A stretch of 64,000 nt of DNA from Apoda limacodes (GCA_946406115.1 OX291544.1:8618001-8682000); one strand, 5' to 3'; shown: positions 10,806 through 22,903, counted from the stretch's first letter. The notes: a model not told the origin generated them from the letters alone. A program made the numbers and translations.

Positions 10806-11700
10806 TAATATATATTTATCAATCTCTTGCGTTTTATTTTTGACCTTCAGTCAATGACTTAAGGCCCCATTTTCAGTGGCTTCAAAGTGGTCGAAAAATG
10901 ACGAAAAATGACGAAAAATATGGACGTAAACTGGCTGTAGGTGTCCGAGAACTAAAAAAAAGGCATTTTAAGATTATTAACCTTTTTTTTATTCATAGAG
11001 TGAAAACTGTACATATTGTTCATGAGATATCGTTAATTTAAAGTATACTGTATAACAAATTATTTATAGTTTCACAAAAATAGACTCCTAGCTATGGAAA
11101 ATACAAGTTTAAAAAATACAAGTCCACTAACTGGTCTTGAACTAACATATTGACCCTACAGTGAGTTTAAAAAACCGAAGAAGCTTAATTTTGATTACAA
11201 AATGTCTTGTTTCTAATCGAAACAAGTTTATTTCTTAACTTTTTCATTCTTTTTAACAATATGAAAGCTTATTTTTAAATATATTTTTACGTTTACTTAT
11301 TTTTCATCTTATACTATAATGTGATAGTGAATACTAAAGATATCATCTAAGACCAGATTACTTCTCACGACAAATTAAACGTGCCCAAACACGATAGGGT
11401 TGCGTCATTTCTTTACAGAGTTCTTATGGCGATTTTCCAGTTTTAGCATCAGACTATGTACCATATTATTACATTGAAATTGTATAAGTATACCATATTT
11501 CAAACACCGGGAATAAGGCGTCGCCGACAGAAGGGCGTCCCGCTGTTTTTTGCGAAACGCACCTTTTTATCGTTGCTCTGTCGAACGGCCAAGCTTACTT
11601 ACTATCATATACAATTATATAAGCTGGGTTGCCAGATGTAAAAATAAATAGTCGGACACCCGCATTGTGGGTTCCTTACAACGATTTACGTAATTTACAA
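10806..11700. other. AT-rich stretch, no gene recognised
   Basis: Contains a short direct repetition of 'tgacgaaaaa' near 10895-10920 and otherwise AT-rich sequence. I see no exon, RNA gene or element end that I can defend. Confidence 0.4.
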
Positions 11701-11719
11701 ACAAAAACAAAAAGTGTGC

Positions 11720-11790
11720 CGCTAAGCCATCATCATCACCATAAGCCGTCCAGTGACTTGCCAAGCCCGACGTTGCTTAACTTTGAACAT
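11720..11790 (-). repeat. Weak 5S rRNA-like segment
   Basis: 'gacttgccaagcccgacgttg' followed by 'cttaactttgaacat' is the inverse of the 5S internal control region, with several mismatches and an interruption by 'catcatcatcacc'. It is much weaker than the copies at 17223, 55200 and 60311 and is listed only because the same word order occurs there. Confidence 0.35.
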
Positions 11791-11829
11791 CGTTGCCAAC
11801 AAACAAATATGTTACTGTTTATCTTAATA

Positions 11830-12100
11830 ATCGCTAGATGGCGCTGATACGGTAATTTAAGATGGTATTGGCTCGGGTTGGTCTTATACCTGGTTTTTAT
11901 TATTTGTTGTTTGTAAGTTTGGAGCTTGATAAATTACTGTTTTAATGATAGAGCAAAAACAACAAAAACGTGTTTATTGTACATAGGGACCCTCGCTTAA
12001 ATTTTTGTTAGATAATCCCCCATTATAACACATATTCTGTAAAAATTTCAGGCCGAAATCCTAAAAAGAAGAGCAGTTTACGAGGCTTTCTATGAAGATA
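11830..12100 (+). repeat. Dispersed repeat, copy 1 ('agatggcgctgata')
   Basis: Shares with 20010-20330 the order 'atggcg.tgata', 'agatggta.tggctcg', 'gagc.a.aacaacaaa' and 'tttcag.c.....cttcggtc'-type words at matching distances. It is part of the 'gggttccgtac' superfamily of dispersed repeats. An apparent short frame after 12050 is not conserved in the second copy. Confidence 0.55.
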
Positions 12101-13875
12101 TTCTACGTAAATATGAATTGTTCGGATTGACTCCAGGCACTTTGTCAAGTAGACAGGTTAAAATAGTTTCTGAAGTTGCGGATCAATAGCCAAGGCAAGG
12201 CTGGAAACTATAAATAAAATGGATTCCGCCTTCTGATAGACAATTGTCGCTGCACTAAATCTATAATGGAACTTCTTATAGTTCCTAAATACATTACGTA
12301 CGTTCGGTTCAAAATTAATGATACCTTTTGCATATTTATATTAATTATATTTATAGGTAGGTATCTATAACATGGTCTAATTTACCCACGTATAGACAAA
12401 TCAAAAGTTAAAGTCAATGAAAGTTTATTTAAGTTGTGTTGTGTCAAGAAAACTTTTTAGTTAGGAATCGTCGAAGTTTTTTTGCGACCATCGCGCATTC
12501 GTTTAATGCTGATTTCCACAGGCAAGAGGTAAGGTACAACGCGATTTACTGAACAAGTTAAAATAACATTATTCAAAGCTTACTGTCAGTCTCTTTACAG
12601 CAGTAACCTATGAGTCAAATATACGCAAAAGTCTTACAACAATCATTTTATATCTTCGAAAATATTCTAAGTCCGGTTTTTTTTCCAATTCACCCCCTTT
12701 TGGTTACTCTGACCATTTTTTTGCACACTCTACATTGAATAGGTTCCAGGCAGCCAGGTGTCATGTTAAGTCGCCCGAGTAGTAAATAATCTACCTTTGT
12801 AGGTGTCATTGAAGAAAACCATTGGTATAAAGCTACAGTGCCAAGACTTGCCACCTTTAGACCTGCAACCTTTAGATTCCGTCTAAGTAGTCAACCTACT
12901 CATTTGTGGTCTAGTTGATCTGGTCAGTTATAATATCCTAGTGTATACCTTAATCAACACAAGCAGAGATTAAAAGATGTAGAAAATACACTGTACCATA
13001 GATACCTGCGGTAACAAAAACCACAAGTAATATTGCTTTTATTCATTTTGTTTTCTCCGTTAATGGTAGTTTCAACACGATAAAGCCATATATTTAGGTC
13101 GTAAAGCAAGTGAGAAGGGTTGCTCTGTGTAATGCTCAGAGGTGAAACCCCTAAAAAACCCTGCTCCGGGGCTAACGTGAAATAAATTGCCTTACGTCGA
13201 CCCGTCGACTTTACGAGCCAAAAACTCGCGGTGACGCGGAATGGTGCTTAACGTCACGAAAATACCTGTGTTTTTGGAACCAAATTATTAAACCTTAGCA
13301 GAATAATATTTTATTTTAGGTCAAATAGTAATAATAAGTAAAATTTCATTTAAAAATTGGTTAAATCAAGACATAGATTACTGGACAGCGCATTTCCTAG
13401 CCAGATGTGTGTGTGTGTGTGTCGCAAAAACCGAGACGAAGCGAAACTGAGGTTTCTTGTCTCTTTCTAACATGTTTTAATAAACATAAACAAACAAAAT
13501 GGCTGACATTGGTAGAAAGAAAAAAGAAGCCACAGGTTCGCTTTGTCTCATTCTGAAGGATGGTCATTTTTGTATGGCTATTGCGAAGTTCATAGGACAG
13601 ATTACAGAACTCGAAGTCTATGGGTTGAACTAGATTAAGTTTTTCACTATATATTTCAAATGCCACACCGGCACCGTAATGTAATTTTAAGGGAGGGACC
13701 ATCGTCAACAATAACATGGCACAATGGATGGATATGAGATGAGGTGATAGGATATGATGAGGTGAATCAATTCATCTAATAGTATTACGGACCTATCTTA
13801 TGTTGAGACAGTTTGATTTTAGTGTTCCCTACTAAAATCGTAAAACAAACTTCATATCCATATATAAATTTTTTT
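12101..13875. other. Repeat-like and AT-rich stretch, no gene supported
   Basis: Includes a (TG)8 tract at 13407-13423 and a 106-codon minus-strand frame (13397-13717) with no motif. A 7-nt segment at 12520 is flanked by CCACAG and GTAAGG, but this looks like coincidence. Confidence 0.4.
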
Positions 13876-13876
13876 A

Positions 13877-14430
13877 ACAAAAACAAAATCCGACTTCAAA
13901 AAGATGCACTAAGGGCGCGTTCGTTTTGAAGATAAGAGTTCCCACGATTGATACTTTTCACACTATTGAAAAAATCAATTTCTACTACCGATACCTACCG
14001 TTTGTGTAGCTTTGAAACGTTACTAACAAAATTTTTGATTGCAAAACTTACAAATCGAACAGTAGTGTGTGTCGATTAAGAATGAATATGTATAGACAGT
14101 TTGACAGATTAACACAAAAACCCCAACCCAGACATGGGTCTAAAGTTTCATGTTTCGGTGGCAAAAGTTACAAAAATAACAAAAATATCGTAAACGAACG
14201 CCTGACAGTTTCTTACAGATGATACTAAAATTTTGATATTTTTGACACACATGCAAAACGAACAGATGACGAAGTTAACTAAAATGATGATTCTGTATTC
14301 CAAAACGAACGCGCTCTTAGAAGGTAAAAATTATTATTCCAAAATATCTGACTGAAATTAGATCAGATTTTTATAATAATTATTTTTACCTTTTTAGTTC
14401 ATCTTTTTAAAGTCGGTCGTTGTTTTAGTT
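13877..14430. mobile_element. Foldback MITE of the 'ccgacttcaaaaagatgcac' type, interrupted
   Basis: The left terminus (AACAAAAACAAAATCCGACT, then 'tcaaaaagatgcact') is matched by the inverse at the right terminus near 14395-14430. Sub-terminal 'agatcagatttttataat' also matches the arms of the smaller relative at 24238-24475. The left arm is split by a second MITE (13912-14317); removing that insert restores the order seen at 24238. Confidence 0.75.
13912..14317. mobile_element. 406-bp MITE with TA target duplication, nested
   Basis: Terminal inverted repeats AGGGCGCGTTCGTTTTG (left) and, reversed, AGAGCGCGTTCGTTTTGG (right), flanked by TA on both sides (13910-13911 and 14318-14319). TA duplication is characteristic of Tc1/mariner-type insertion. 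No transposase frame lies inside. It sits within the left arm of another MITE, so it is the younger insertion. Confidence 0.8.
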
Positions 14431-14639
14431 AAAAAGTTTTTATTTTTTTAAATTTCAAGTGACATATTGGCTTATTTTTGCGTAAACTAAAATATCCCCA
14501 AATAGCTTCAAGTATCCGTTAATTAATAAAAATAAAATTTGAAGGAGCCTAAGAAACAGTCTTATGGCCTCGATTTCCCTGTGATTCCATCATCAGATCC
14601 TGACTTGGTGACTGCCTCAGTAGCATACTCTTTTGAATT

Positions 14640-14745
14640 TTTTTTTTTCAAATCGGTCCTCAAGTGACGGAGAAATCGATGAACATGCATAAAAAAATAT
14701 TTACAGTTGAACATATAACCTCCTTCTTTTTGAAGTCAGTTAAAA
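14640..14745 (-). repeat. 'ccgacttcaaaaaaggagg' family, minus copy
   Basis: On the minus strand: 'actgacttcaaaaagaagg', then a 'tatgcatgttc' word and 'tctccgtcacttga'. The order is the same as in 23905-24000, so this is a fragment of one dispersed family. Confidence 0.6.
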
Positions 14746-15194
14746 ACAGTTCTACAGTCTAATTCATTTTGTATAGAATCTTCTAATCGTTCGCTGCTTG
14801 TAGTAAAAAATCAATAAAACGAAATTTTATCTTCCAACCTTTCCAAAGAATTTTTCAACTGTTATTTTTTTATTTTATCGAATTTTTATCTTTTTGACAA
14901 TAAATTAAGACTGCCATTATTTCTGTATGCATTAATTTAAAGCTTAATTAAAATAAAGATTAGAGATCGAAGTGTCAGAAAAGCATTATAATAATAGTTA
15001 AGCGTAGAATAGAAAGAAATAAATTACCTACCTGTTTCATTAATATCGACCCAAAAACATTTTACCTGAACCGCAATCCGAGTCGTTAAAGTTTTTAAAG
15101 TTTCGTTAAAAACAGTTATTTCTCTCATATAAGTATAGGAGCTATTTATTTTGTCAACATTCTTTTGTGTGCTAGCTTCTACATCCTGTTTTTA

Positions 15195-15480
15195 GGGTTC
15201 CGTACCTAGAGGGTGCCAAACGGAGCCCTATTACTAAGACTACTACGGCTGTCTGTCCGTCTGTCCGACCATTAAAAGGCTCTATCTTTTGGACCGAAAT
15301 AGGTACAAGCCTGAATGTGTCTAAATAGATCCCCTATTCTCTAACAAAAAAAGGTTAAAAGGTTAAAATTTAAGGGGGTCCCCATACAAAAAACAAATTT
15401 TCGTTGTTTTTGCTCTATCGTAAAAATAGAAAGACATACAAACTTCAAACTTGCACTGAAAATAGTGTGTGTGTGTGTAG
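15195..15480 (+). repeat. 'gggttccgtac' family copy with (GT)n end
   Basis: Starts 'agggttccgtacctagagg', carries 'ctgtctgtccgtctgtccg', and includes 'aaggctctatctttt' and 'aagggggtccccatacaaaa', the usual internal words of this family. A (GT)8 tract follows at about 15465. No coding potential. Confidence 0.65.
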
Positions 15481-15949
15481 TTAGGCTATCCAACATAGAT
15501 TATTTCTATGGAGTTATGAACATTTATTATATCTTTATTGAGTCTATGAAAAAAATTGTGTTCATAATGGTTTATAGGATTTGCGTACCAGGAGCGCTTA
15601 TGGGATTCTAACAGTTTGTGTGTTTATCTACAGTAAAGTAATTAAGGTGTACAATCTTGGGATTCCTATATTCAGTAGCAAAACCTTGTCTGACAGAAGC
15701 AGCACGTGAAGGTAAACTTTAAAGCTAATTAGTATACGTTAGCCCGAAACCACATCACGGGATGTGGAAGATAGCGTCGGTTACTAAATTAACTCAAGTG
15801 AGTGAGGACATAAGGGGATTGTAAGAATATTTAATAAACTTTCTTATTTCCTGTTTTTGATAAAAGTTTCCTTCACATAATTCATATGCAAAGGAATAGT
15901 TATATCTTTTCATATGCTTATGTTAGTGTATCTTATATACAATTCATAT

Positions 15950-16040
15950 TAATATTATAAATGCGAAAGTCAGTCTGTTCCTTCGCGTCGCACAAAGCAT
16001 CCAATTGAGCTGAAATGTGGCACAGTGATATACCTTGTAA
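15950..16040 (-). repeat. 3' end of a short LINE/SINE-type repeat, minus
   Basis: 'attataaatgcgaaagtcag' followed by 'tctgttcc' and 'caattgagctgaaatgtgg' is the inverted form of the family 3' end also seen at 28222-28375 ('tttcgcatttatactattag'). Only the terminal ~90 bases are clear. Confidence 0.55.
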
Positions 16041-16578
16041 AATATAGCTTACCACGACAGCTTTCAAAGTAACAGGCCCAGTGCTGGGACGATGTTGATA
16101 ATCGATTATTAATCCTTTTTCAAATTGTTTTTTAGCAGTATTTAAAATGGACTTTTAGGGACCACATAGGCTATATTTTTAGTTCAAAGATTCCATATTT
16201 GTAAGTAAAGCCAAAAAAAAATTGCACTTTACCTTGACGTTGCAACAAAGCAACAGTTTAATCTGATTTTTGGCACAGGGATAGCTGGAGGGACCAGAAA
16301 GAATTAAGGATTAATAATTTATGAAGAATTTGTTATCCTGAACAAGAGTTCCAATGGGAATATTTTTTCTTTGGGGAATTATTCCCCTTACGGCCTAACG
16401 GTGCTTACAATTAACTTGATAACAGTAATACGTGTATCCCTATCGATAGTTATCATAGGAATAGGTTTCCACGGATGAACTAGGTATTTCTGTTCGTCAG
16501 TGTAGTTTGTACACATCACACGTGTACGTACCTACACTTATGTTCGAGTTTTAACGTTTACGCAAATTGTTCCAATTA

Positions 16579-18020
16579 CACACGGAAAAAAGAATTACTT
16601 GAGCCAAGAGAATATCGTTCTATATAAGCGCCAACGAATACTTGCTTCATCTAAAAAATTAATTCTATTAAATATTTAAAATAATATGAAGTTAACATAA
16701 GATCAGATGTCTTTGAATCAGTAAATAAAACTCTATCAGTTTGAGACAATATTTAATTCATTGAAGAAAAATATGCTTCTTTATCTGAAACACTTAGTTT
16801 TCTTGGGCGTAGAACTTCGTGTGTTATTGCACGGAAGAGATTTGTAGTTTACACAAGAGAATAGTGCTCTGAACTTGACTACGGCTGCTCTTAAATTAAT
16901 AACATTATATTTTGTTTAAAACAAAAAATGTTTTGGTACAAAATTACATAGTTGTCTGTCAAGATCAAATTAAGATTTTTTTTATAAACCGGTTTAAGAG
17001 CCTTTCTGCAGGGGCACATGCTTCTTTCCGGAGGCTTGGGACATATAGAGTCAGTCTACCGCACTGCCTTAGTTGACTTGGCGGACGTTTGTCAAGCAAG
17101 TAGCTATTATCGCTTTTAGCTGATTATACAGTGCACTGTACTGTAAACATAAAAAAAAATTATGTTTAACTATAATTGGTACGACTATTTAACGAGCTTT
17201 CTCAAACATAAAAGAAAGAAAAGTGTGCCCGCTAAGCGGTCACCCATCCAAGTACTGGCCACGCTCGAATTTACTTAACTTAGCTTATCGTTTCAGATAA
17301 GACGAATGCGACTGAGCCACGAGCTTTTCAATTCTCACATAATAATTAACTTAAGATTTCTTGCATAAACTGGTACTAATTTGACGCACTAAACCCTACG
17401 ATAAACAATTATTTTAAATTAAAACCCAATACCAAATCCTATGAAGGACAGTGATGGAGTTCATTCAGTTTTAAAAATACAAGTAGGTATTTACTAAAAC
17501 GAAAAGAAAATTCGTTCAAAGCGATACTGGCTGATTAATTTCAACGAAAATTTGTAATTTTTTAAAGCAGGTATTTTATTTGTTTGGACTAAAACAATAG
17601 TTTTAGATTCAAATATCAGATTTTGAGTCAAAAATCCAACAGATTCTGTTAAACTTACTATTTTCTCTAATTCAAAACAATATTTTAAGATATAATTATT
17701 TCAAACAAAAGATTTAGTTTTTTATAAGCGACGTTGCAGATTTACAAAAAAATTTTTGTTTCAAAGGAAGAAAAATAAAATGTTGCATATAAAAATTTAT
17801 TTATTCTATACAAGAACATTAACTGTCTTATGGTAATTAATTTAAGTTGGGTTGATTTAAAACGTGAATAAGAAGTTTATCAAATTCGATTGATAAAATG
17901 AAATTTTTCTTGGAAATAAAATTGCGTTCTCTGAACAAAATATGTCCAAAATAGTTGGATTTCTTGACTCAATTCAAATAATTTGGTGTAATAGAACTTG
18001 GAAACTCTTGTTTTCCGTGC
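16579..18020 (+). mobile_element. 1.44-kb non-autonomous element, copy 1
   Basis: Collinear with 59742-61210 over its whole length: the same start (ACACGG then AAAAAAGAATTA..TTGAGCC), middle ('acacttagttttcttgggcg') and end ('aatagaacttggaaactctt' then 'tttccgtg'). The outer ends are roughly inverted: the last bases reversed read GCACGGAAAACAAGAG against the start ACACGGAAAAAAGAATT. There is no long frame. A 5S rRNA-like segment (minus) lies at 17223-17326. The class is unknown; the ends hint at a DNA transposon derivative. Several internal stretches are extremely AT-rich. Confidence 0.8.
17223..17326 (-). repeat. 5S rRNA-derived segment inside the 1.44-kb element
   Basis: On the minus strand, 'gccagtacttggatgggtga' followed by 'ccgctt' and preceded by 'aagttaagt' matches the internal promoter/3' half of animal 5S rRNA. 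The 5' half is absent and the C-box side carries unrelated sequence ('gataagctaagtt'), so it is not a functional 5S gene. The second copy at 60311-60412 has the cleaner 'cgaagttaagcaacg'. Confidence 0.75.
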
Positions 18021-19295
18021 AAAAATGTCTGTTCTATTATCTAAGTCTAGTCCCAAGTTTCAACTCCAACAATTCTCTCAAGGGATAATAGCCTAGCTCC
18101 AAAATGCGAACCCGAACCTCTGTCGGAGCCTAGATTTGTGACATGACAACCCCTGACTCCAAAGGAAATTAGAAAGGTCTGGCTGACCGCAAGTGAAGTT
18201 GACATCAAGGGATTTGTTTTGAAATTTGCATCTACATAAAGTTTATTTTATCTAGGTACTTCTATAGAGATTACTAGGTTTTTCCGACAACTTCATACGT
18301 GTAGTCTTGGCCCCTAGCGGATTTTTAAAAGCTGTTAAACACGTTAGTTTTAATTTTCAACCTTTGAAAATGACGGATTTACATACAAACTTCCAACCCC
18401 CATTTTGCCACCTTAAGGTATGGATTTTGAAAAATCCTTTGTTATTCGTCCCTTACATCACTTATAAGCCCACATGCTAATTTGAGCATGCACAGCATTT
18501 TGGGCTGTGCCTGTCCGTTGATATGACAGTCAGTTTCTTCGTTCATATATAGAGACAGATGAAGATATTAATTTGTGATCATGAGAAATGGTGCTCTGCA
18601 ATTGTTACAGACGAATTTTTTGAAAGTTATTCAAAGTCAATCTCCAGTCCAGAAGAAAAGTTTTGAGTACGAGATCGGCCACAAAGTTAACACGTCGTGA
18701 AAGTTGCATAACCTAATCAAGCTAGGTGTAAGCTATTAAAAAGCGATTGTCTTTTCTAAATCAAACGTAATATATTAGTCAAGTGAACTTTGAACAGAGA
18801 GAAACTCTGAACTAAGATAATGCACATGTAAGTATACAAACATTCACTTAATTCCAAAAAAATAAGTAACATACTCTAAACTATTCAACACTAACCTTTT
18901 TCTTTAATTTCCTCCCAAAACAAATTACTGTAATATTTGTTTTTTATTAAAACTTTAAAACAACAGATGCATTTTTGTATTACCTCTAGAATTCCTGATA
19001 TTTCTACTTAGCAGCACCGTTGCTAAAGCTTATATATTTTTATCTTTACACTTTATAAGTATACATACATGAAACTGGTACCTACTAGGTTATGTTTTAT
19101 TCTGTAGTTAATTCAATTGCCAAAAAATAACATGAATGTATCCCATTGTAGACAGTGTTAGTGTTATGAAAAATTATCTTTATTTTCTTTTAACCATTTA
19201 TAAGAGTAGGTTGCATTGTCATATGAAAACTATAGTTAATCCGCAATAGGCCTTAAGAACTGCTTAAAAATTGTTGAGTGGCCCCTAGTTCGACA
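18021..19295. other. AT-rich stretch, no gene supported
   Basis: I find no splice-compatible exon or named element in this stretch. A GC-richer patch at 18060-18200 contains no readable protein motif. Confidence 0.4.
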
Positions 19296-19299
19296 AACA

Positions 19300-19400
19300 T
19301 CCGACAATTCGTACTGGGCCAGCACTGTGGGCTATGGCCTAAGCCTCCTTCTCATAAAGGATGCCTGTGCTCTTGAAGTGAGGCTTACAACGACTGAGAC
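19300..19400 (+). repeat. LINE 3'-end-like repeat ('actgggccagc')
   Basis: 'ttcgtactgggccagcactg', then 'tgggctatggcctaagcc' and 'cttctcat'. Related copies at 43170-43310 ('ccgcactgggcccgcgtgtg') and 56825-56935 keep the order of conserved words. It is typical of the 3' untranslated end of a lepidopteran LINE; the parent clade is not determined. Confidence 0.6.
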
Positions 19401-19791
19401 ATAATAAAAGGTTAGGTATGCCAATTTATTTCATAACATAACATTTTCATAATGATCTTCGAATACCCAATTAAGTTTATGTTTAGATCAAAAACTTATA
19501 CTAAACCAGTTTACAGGTGGCGCTGTAGCTCCTCAACCCCACTGCCGCCGCCCGCTGAGCAGTGAGCGGTGGGCCTACATAGTTATAAATTTACTTTTTT
19601 TATAAATGAAATTATGATGTTTGGGGGCTATTCACTCCGAAATACCTTTATATTACTTTTTTTTTTCAAAATTAAAGGTTATTTAGACGATCTCCTAAAA
19701 GAATCTTAACAAGCACATAATCTAACCTTTATGAGACGTGGTACAGCGAAACAAGATAAAAGCATTTGAACATATATATATTTATACCTTT

Positions 19792-19960
19792 ACTAGCTTT
19801 TGCACGCTGGCCCGCTCAATACTTTTAGGGCAGCTCATTGTGTCAGTCTGTGGTTATATTAATAAAATTTGATAAGGTTCCAATGACTATTGAAAATCAA
19901 GTCTCAAAATCTGAAAGTGGGGTTACTGCGGTAAGTAGGATGTCCAAACATATTTTTTTT
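19792..19960 (+). repeat. 'tactagcttttgc' family start, plus
   Basis: Begins TACTAGCTTTTGCACGCTGG. Only the first ~45 bases resemble the better copies at 21747 and 36116; what follows has diverged. Confidence 0.45.
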
Positions 19961-20009
19961 ATAAATATTGCAACCAGAAATGTACAAACAATTTAGACTA
20001 TTTTCTCTT

Positions 20010-20330
20010 GATGGCGTTGATATAGTAATTGTAGATGGTAATGGCTCGTGCCTGTCTCACACTTGCCCAATTTTTAACCTTTTATTGTTACACTTTAGAG
20101 CTCACACTATAATCACTGAAAATTTGAAGCTTATATGTACCCTATATTACTGTTTTTAGTGTTTTTACGATAGAGCGATAACAACAAAGATATGTTTTTT
20201 GTATGGGGACCACCTTCAACATTTACTTTGTTAGGTAATTCGCTATTATACCGATAAAATATTCTGTTAAATTTCAGCATTTTATCTTAGAACTTCGGTC
20301 TAAAAGATAAGCCCTTTAATGGTCGAACTG
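20010..20330 (+). repeat. Dispersed repeat, copy 2 ('gatggcgttgata')
   Basis: Partner of 11830-12100. Contains 'gatagagcgataacaacaaa' and ends near 'cggtctaaaagataagccc'. The 63-codon frame 19968-20159 that overlaps it is not kept in the other copy. Confidence 0.55.
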
Positions 20331-20945
20331 ACAGTAAGACAGCGTAAGCTTAGTAACAGGGCTCCGTAATTAAATTTAAAATGCATTTTTAAAACTATAT
20401 TATAATAAAGTACTATAGGTACTCTACACATAATCCTACATAGGCAGTAATCGTCTCCACTCCAATAGACTGGACAATCATATGACGTCACAGATTGGCG
20501 AATTCAGTCTAAAGCTATGAATTTTACATATTTAAATCCTTTTATCGTTTGGGCCCGTTCTGCTGTTTGTCGAACGGGAACACGTTTAAGGGATTAAATG
20601 GGACTCCCTAATGTTTAGAACGCTCCTGTGAAGCTCTACAGTAGAGAGGTACTCTAGCACGGGACTTAGCGCTCCTAGCGGAGTAATGTGTATCATGTGC
20701 TAAATCGTTGAGTGTGTAATCCGATTGTAGATGATGTAAAGCATTCAGATATGTATAATTTTACTATGTGTACTACCTATTAGTTATTCATAAAACTATT
20801 TATATAAATATTTTTTTCATAAGGATCAAGGTAGTCTAAATTTCTTAGATACCAAATTTAACACTTATATAGACAGAGACAAATTGATCCAGAAATTAGA
20901 ATATTAATGTTTTGGGGGTTTAACCTTGTTTTCCACCTCGGTGTT
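20331..20945. other. Stretch without a supported gene
   Basis: It begins with a tail of the 'ctgtcttactgtcag'-type repeat, then a GC-richer patch (20545-20690) with no readable motif. Confidence 0.35.
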
Positions 20946-20948
20946 ATA

Positions 20949-21040
20949 AAAAAAAACTGGCCAAGCGCGAGTCGGACCCTCACAGGGTTCCACTCCACCA
21001 TAGAATGCACGATCCCGACTCACACTTGACCGGTCTTTAT
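20949..21040. mobile_element. Minimal 90-bp copy of the 'gagtcggac' MITE family
   Basis: Both ends of the family are only about 20 bases apart: 'aactggccaagcgcgagtcg' on the left, then 'gatcccgactcacacttg' with 'accggtc' on the right. It is an internally deleted copy that is little more than two inverted termini; compare 6578-7285. Confidence 0.7.
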
Positions 21041-21746
21041 TATTTGTGGTTTTATTATCGGAACTTACACTATTATAATTTTAATTTTGTAGTTTGTATG
21101 TAAGGAAGAGCAAAAACAACACAGAGAGGCCTTTTTTATTTTACTGTTTTTTATTTATTAACTGTTGGGAAGTAAGTTACTCGCATATCACATATTTTGT
21201 AAAATCTACCTTTTTTGGTCTTAAATAACAGAACCATTTAGAGACCTATATATGTACTATTTCAGAATAACCAAATAAATTTTGACGAATCATACCTAAA
21301 CGATCACAAACACTTAGGTATTGAAACAATGTACAATTTGTCGTTATTAATAAATGTGAACAGGCCGTAAGGGTCGGAGCGTGCTGAAATGCTGAAATAA
21401 ACGTTAAATTACTTTTACAGCCAAATTTTTTTTTCGCCATCGTCACGTATTGTACAAAAGATTTCTGATTTACGATCGGAGTTTCAGTGATTTATTTTAA
21501 AGATTAGCCTTTCCAGGCGCCTTTAATTCTTTTTGTTAGTATTTTTGTCAAAAACCGTACTTTTGATAGCTAAAAATACGAGTAAAAAGAATGATATTTT
21601 TAATCTAAGCCATTATACAGACCGGCAGAATTATATTTTAAGCTCTTGGTGCTGCTTTTTGTTCGAATGTGAGATAAACAACGTTGACAATTGAAAAAAA
21701 ATTCCACAAGCTTAGGCAAACCGGACATCTTTAACTATGACTTACT

Positions 21747-22135
21747 AGCTTTTGGCAGCGAATCCGCTCGCCCAAATTACTTCTTGATTTGAGTTTGCTA
21801 CATAAAGCAATAGCCATAGTTCGTTCGAGTGAAATTCGGTTATTCTTTCGGTAAATTTTGCATTTTCCGGTATAACACGTAGCCTACGTCCTACTACGTG
21901 TCTTCAACTATCTCTGTGCCAAAATTCAGCTTAACTTAATGCTTCGTTGCGGCGTGATTGAGTTGCAAACAAAAACACTCACAACTGGTGTATTTTTAGG
22001 GATAAAAAGTAGCCTATGTGTTATTTAAGACTATAGTCTATCGGTGCCAAATTTCATCCAGATTCGTTTAGCCGTTCTGGCGTGATATAGTTACAAACAT
22101 CCATCCATCAAAACTGCAAAAATATTTATAGTAAT
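21747..22135 (+). repeat. Longer copy of the 'tactagcttttg' element
   Basis: Runs from TACTAGCTTTTGGCAGCG through 'gggataaaaagtagcctatg', 'tctatcggtgccaaatttca' and 'cgttctggcgtgatatagtt' to 'acaaacatccatccatc'. Copy 36116-36443 has the same words in the same order. A middle segment (21850-21960) is a partial duplication of the 'gtagcctacgtcc' part, so this copy may be a composite. It has no open frame and is probably a SINE or truncated LINE. Confidence 0.7.
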
Positions 22136-22139
22136 CTGT

Positions 22140-22900
22140 CTGTATATTTTTTTTTTGTAAATGTTAAATGCATTTTTAGTGTTTGGCAGGTATGATGATT
22201 TTTGGACAAGTACCTACTTATAGCTAAAAGAACAAATGAATATTTTTATCCCGATCGAGAGTTCCCACGGAATAAATATTCCCGAGGTAAAAACAACAAG
22301 GTACACCTCGTCTATAATATTGTTAAGATCACCAACATCATGTTTGTTAAGTAAAGTTAAATTAAAACTTAGTTTAAAACTTGCTCGGCTTAAGACATCT
22401 CATTTGATATTCATGGAAAGAACGCTCGAGTATGCCAACGATAATTATTTCGGCAAACGAATACAAGTTTCTCCATTAAAGCAACGGGATGGCTGCGACT
22501 TGGGACTTACAAAATTGAACAATCGCTTGCAAGACGAATGTGCAGTCTACCCTCGCGCAGTTCTAAAGGAATTTCAAAAATAGTTTTGTGTTAACTTTAA
22601 TACTATATTTCCTGAATGTCTCAATTTATTTCGTTGTTCCGTTTCCCCACTGCTGTGCTGTCAGGTTCAGTCGTGATTTCTGACTATAATACTTATTACT
22701 CGTACAATGCAAGACATTTTCTGCGCAGAAGCGAGAAGATTTTTTTTGTGATTTTTGTATCAAAGATTTGAGTTTTTGAATTTAATTTAATATATAAAGC
22801 ACTTAGACCAAATCCGATCACTTTTTAAGTTTCTGTAAGTTTTTATCGTTGATTGTTATTTAACTATCTTTATAACTAATACAAATCACACATTAATTTA
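22140..22900. other. Region with a 115-codon frame of uncertain status
   Basis: The frame 22236-22583 (plus, real ATG) begins in repeat-derived sequence ('atttttatcccgatcgagag') and continues with 'MERTLEYANDNYFGKRIQVS'. I do not recognise it and see no splice sites or poly(A) signal that support it. From 22640 the sequence has the look of a leader region ahead of the start-exon candidate at 22904. Confidence 0.3.
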
Positions 22901-22903
22901 AAG

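Noticed and set aside
12505..12535. Seven-base micro-exon flanked by CCACAG and GTAAGG
   Set aside because: Isolated splice-like words of this quality are expected by chance over 64 kb and nothing connects to it.
13397..13717. 106-codon minus-strand frame
   Set aside because: It contains the (TG)n microsatellite near its end and shows no motif or flanking gene signals.
17223..17326. Functional 5S rRNA gene
   Set aside because: The 5' half is absent and the sequence is embedded in a repeated element; the same holds for the copies at 55200 and 60311.
22236..22583. 115-codon plus-strand frame with a genuine ATG
   Set aside because: Its first part is repeat-derived and the remainder has no recognisable domain or gene signals; kept only as a note in the region entry.
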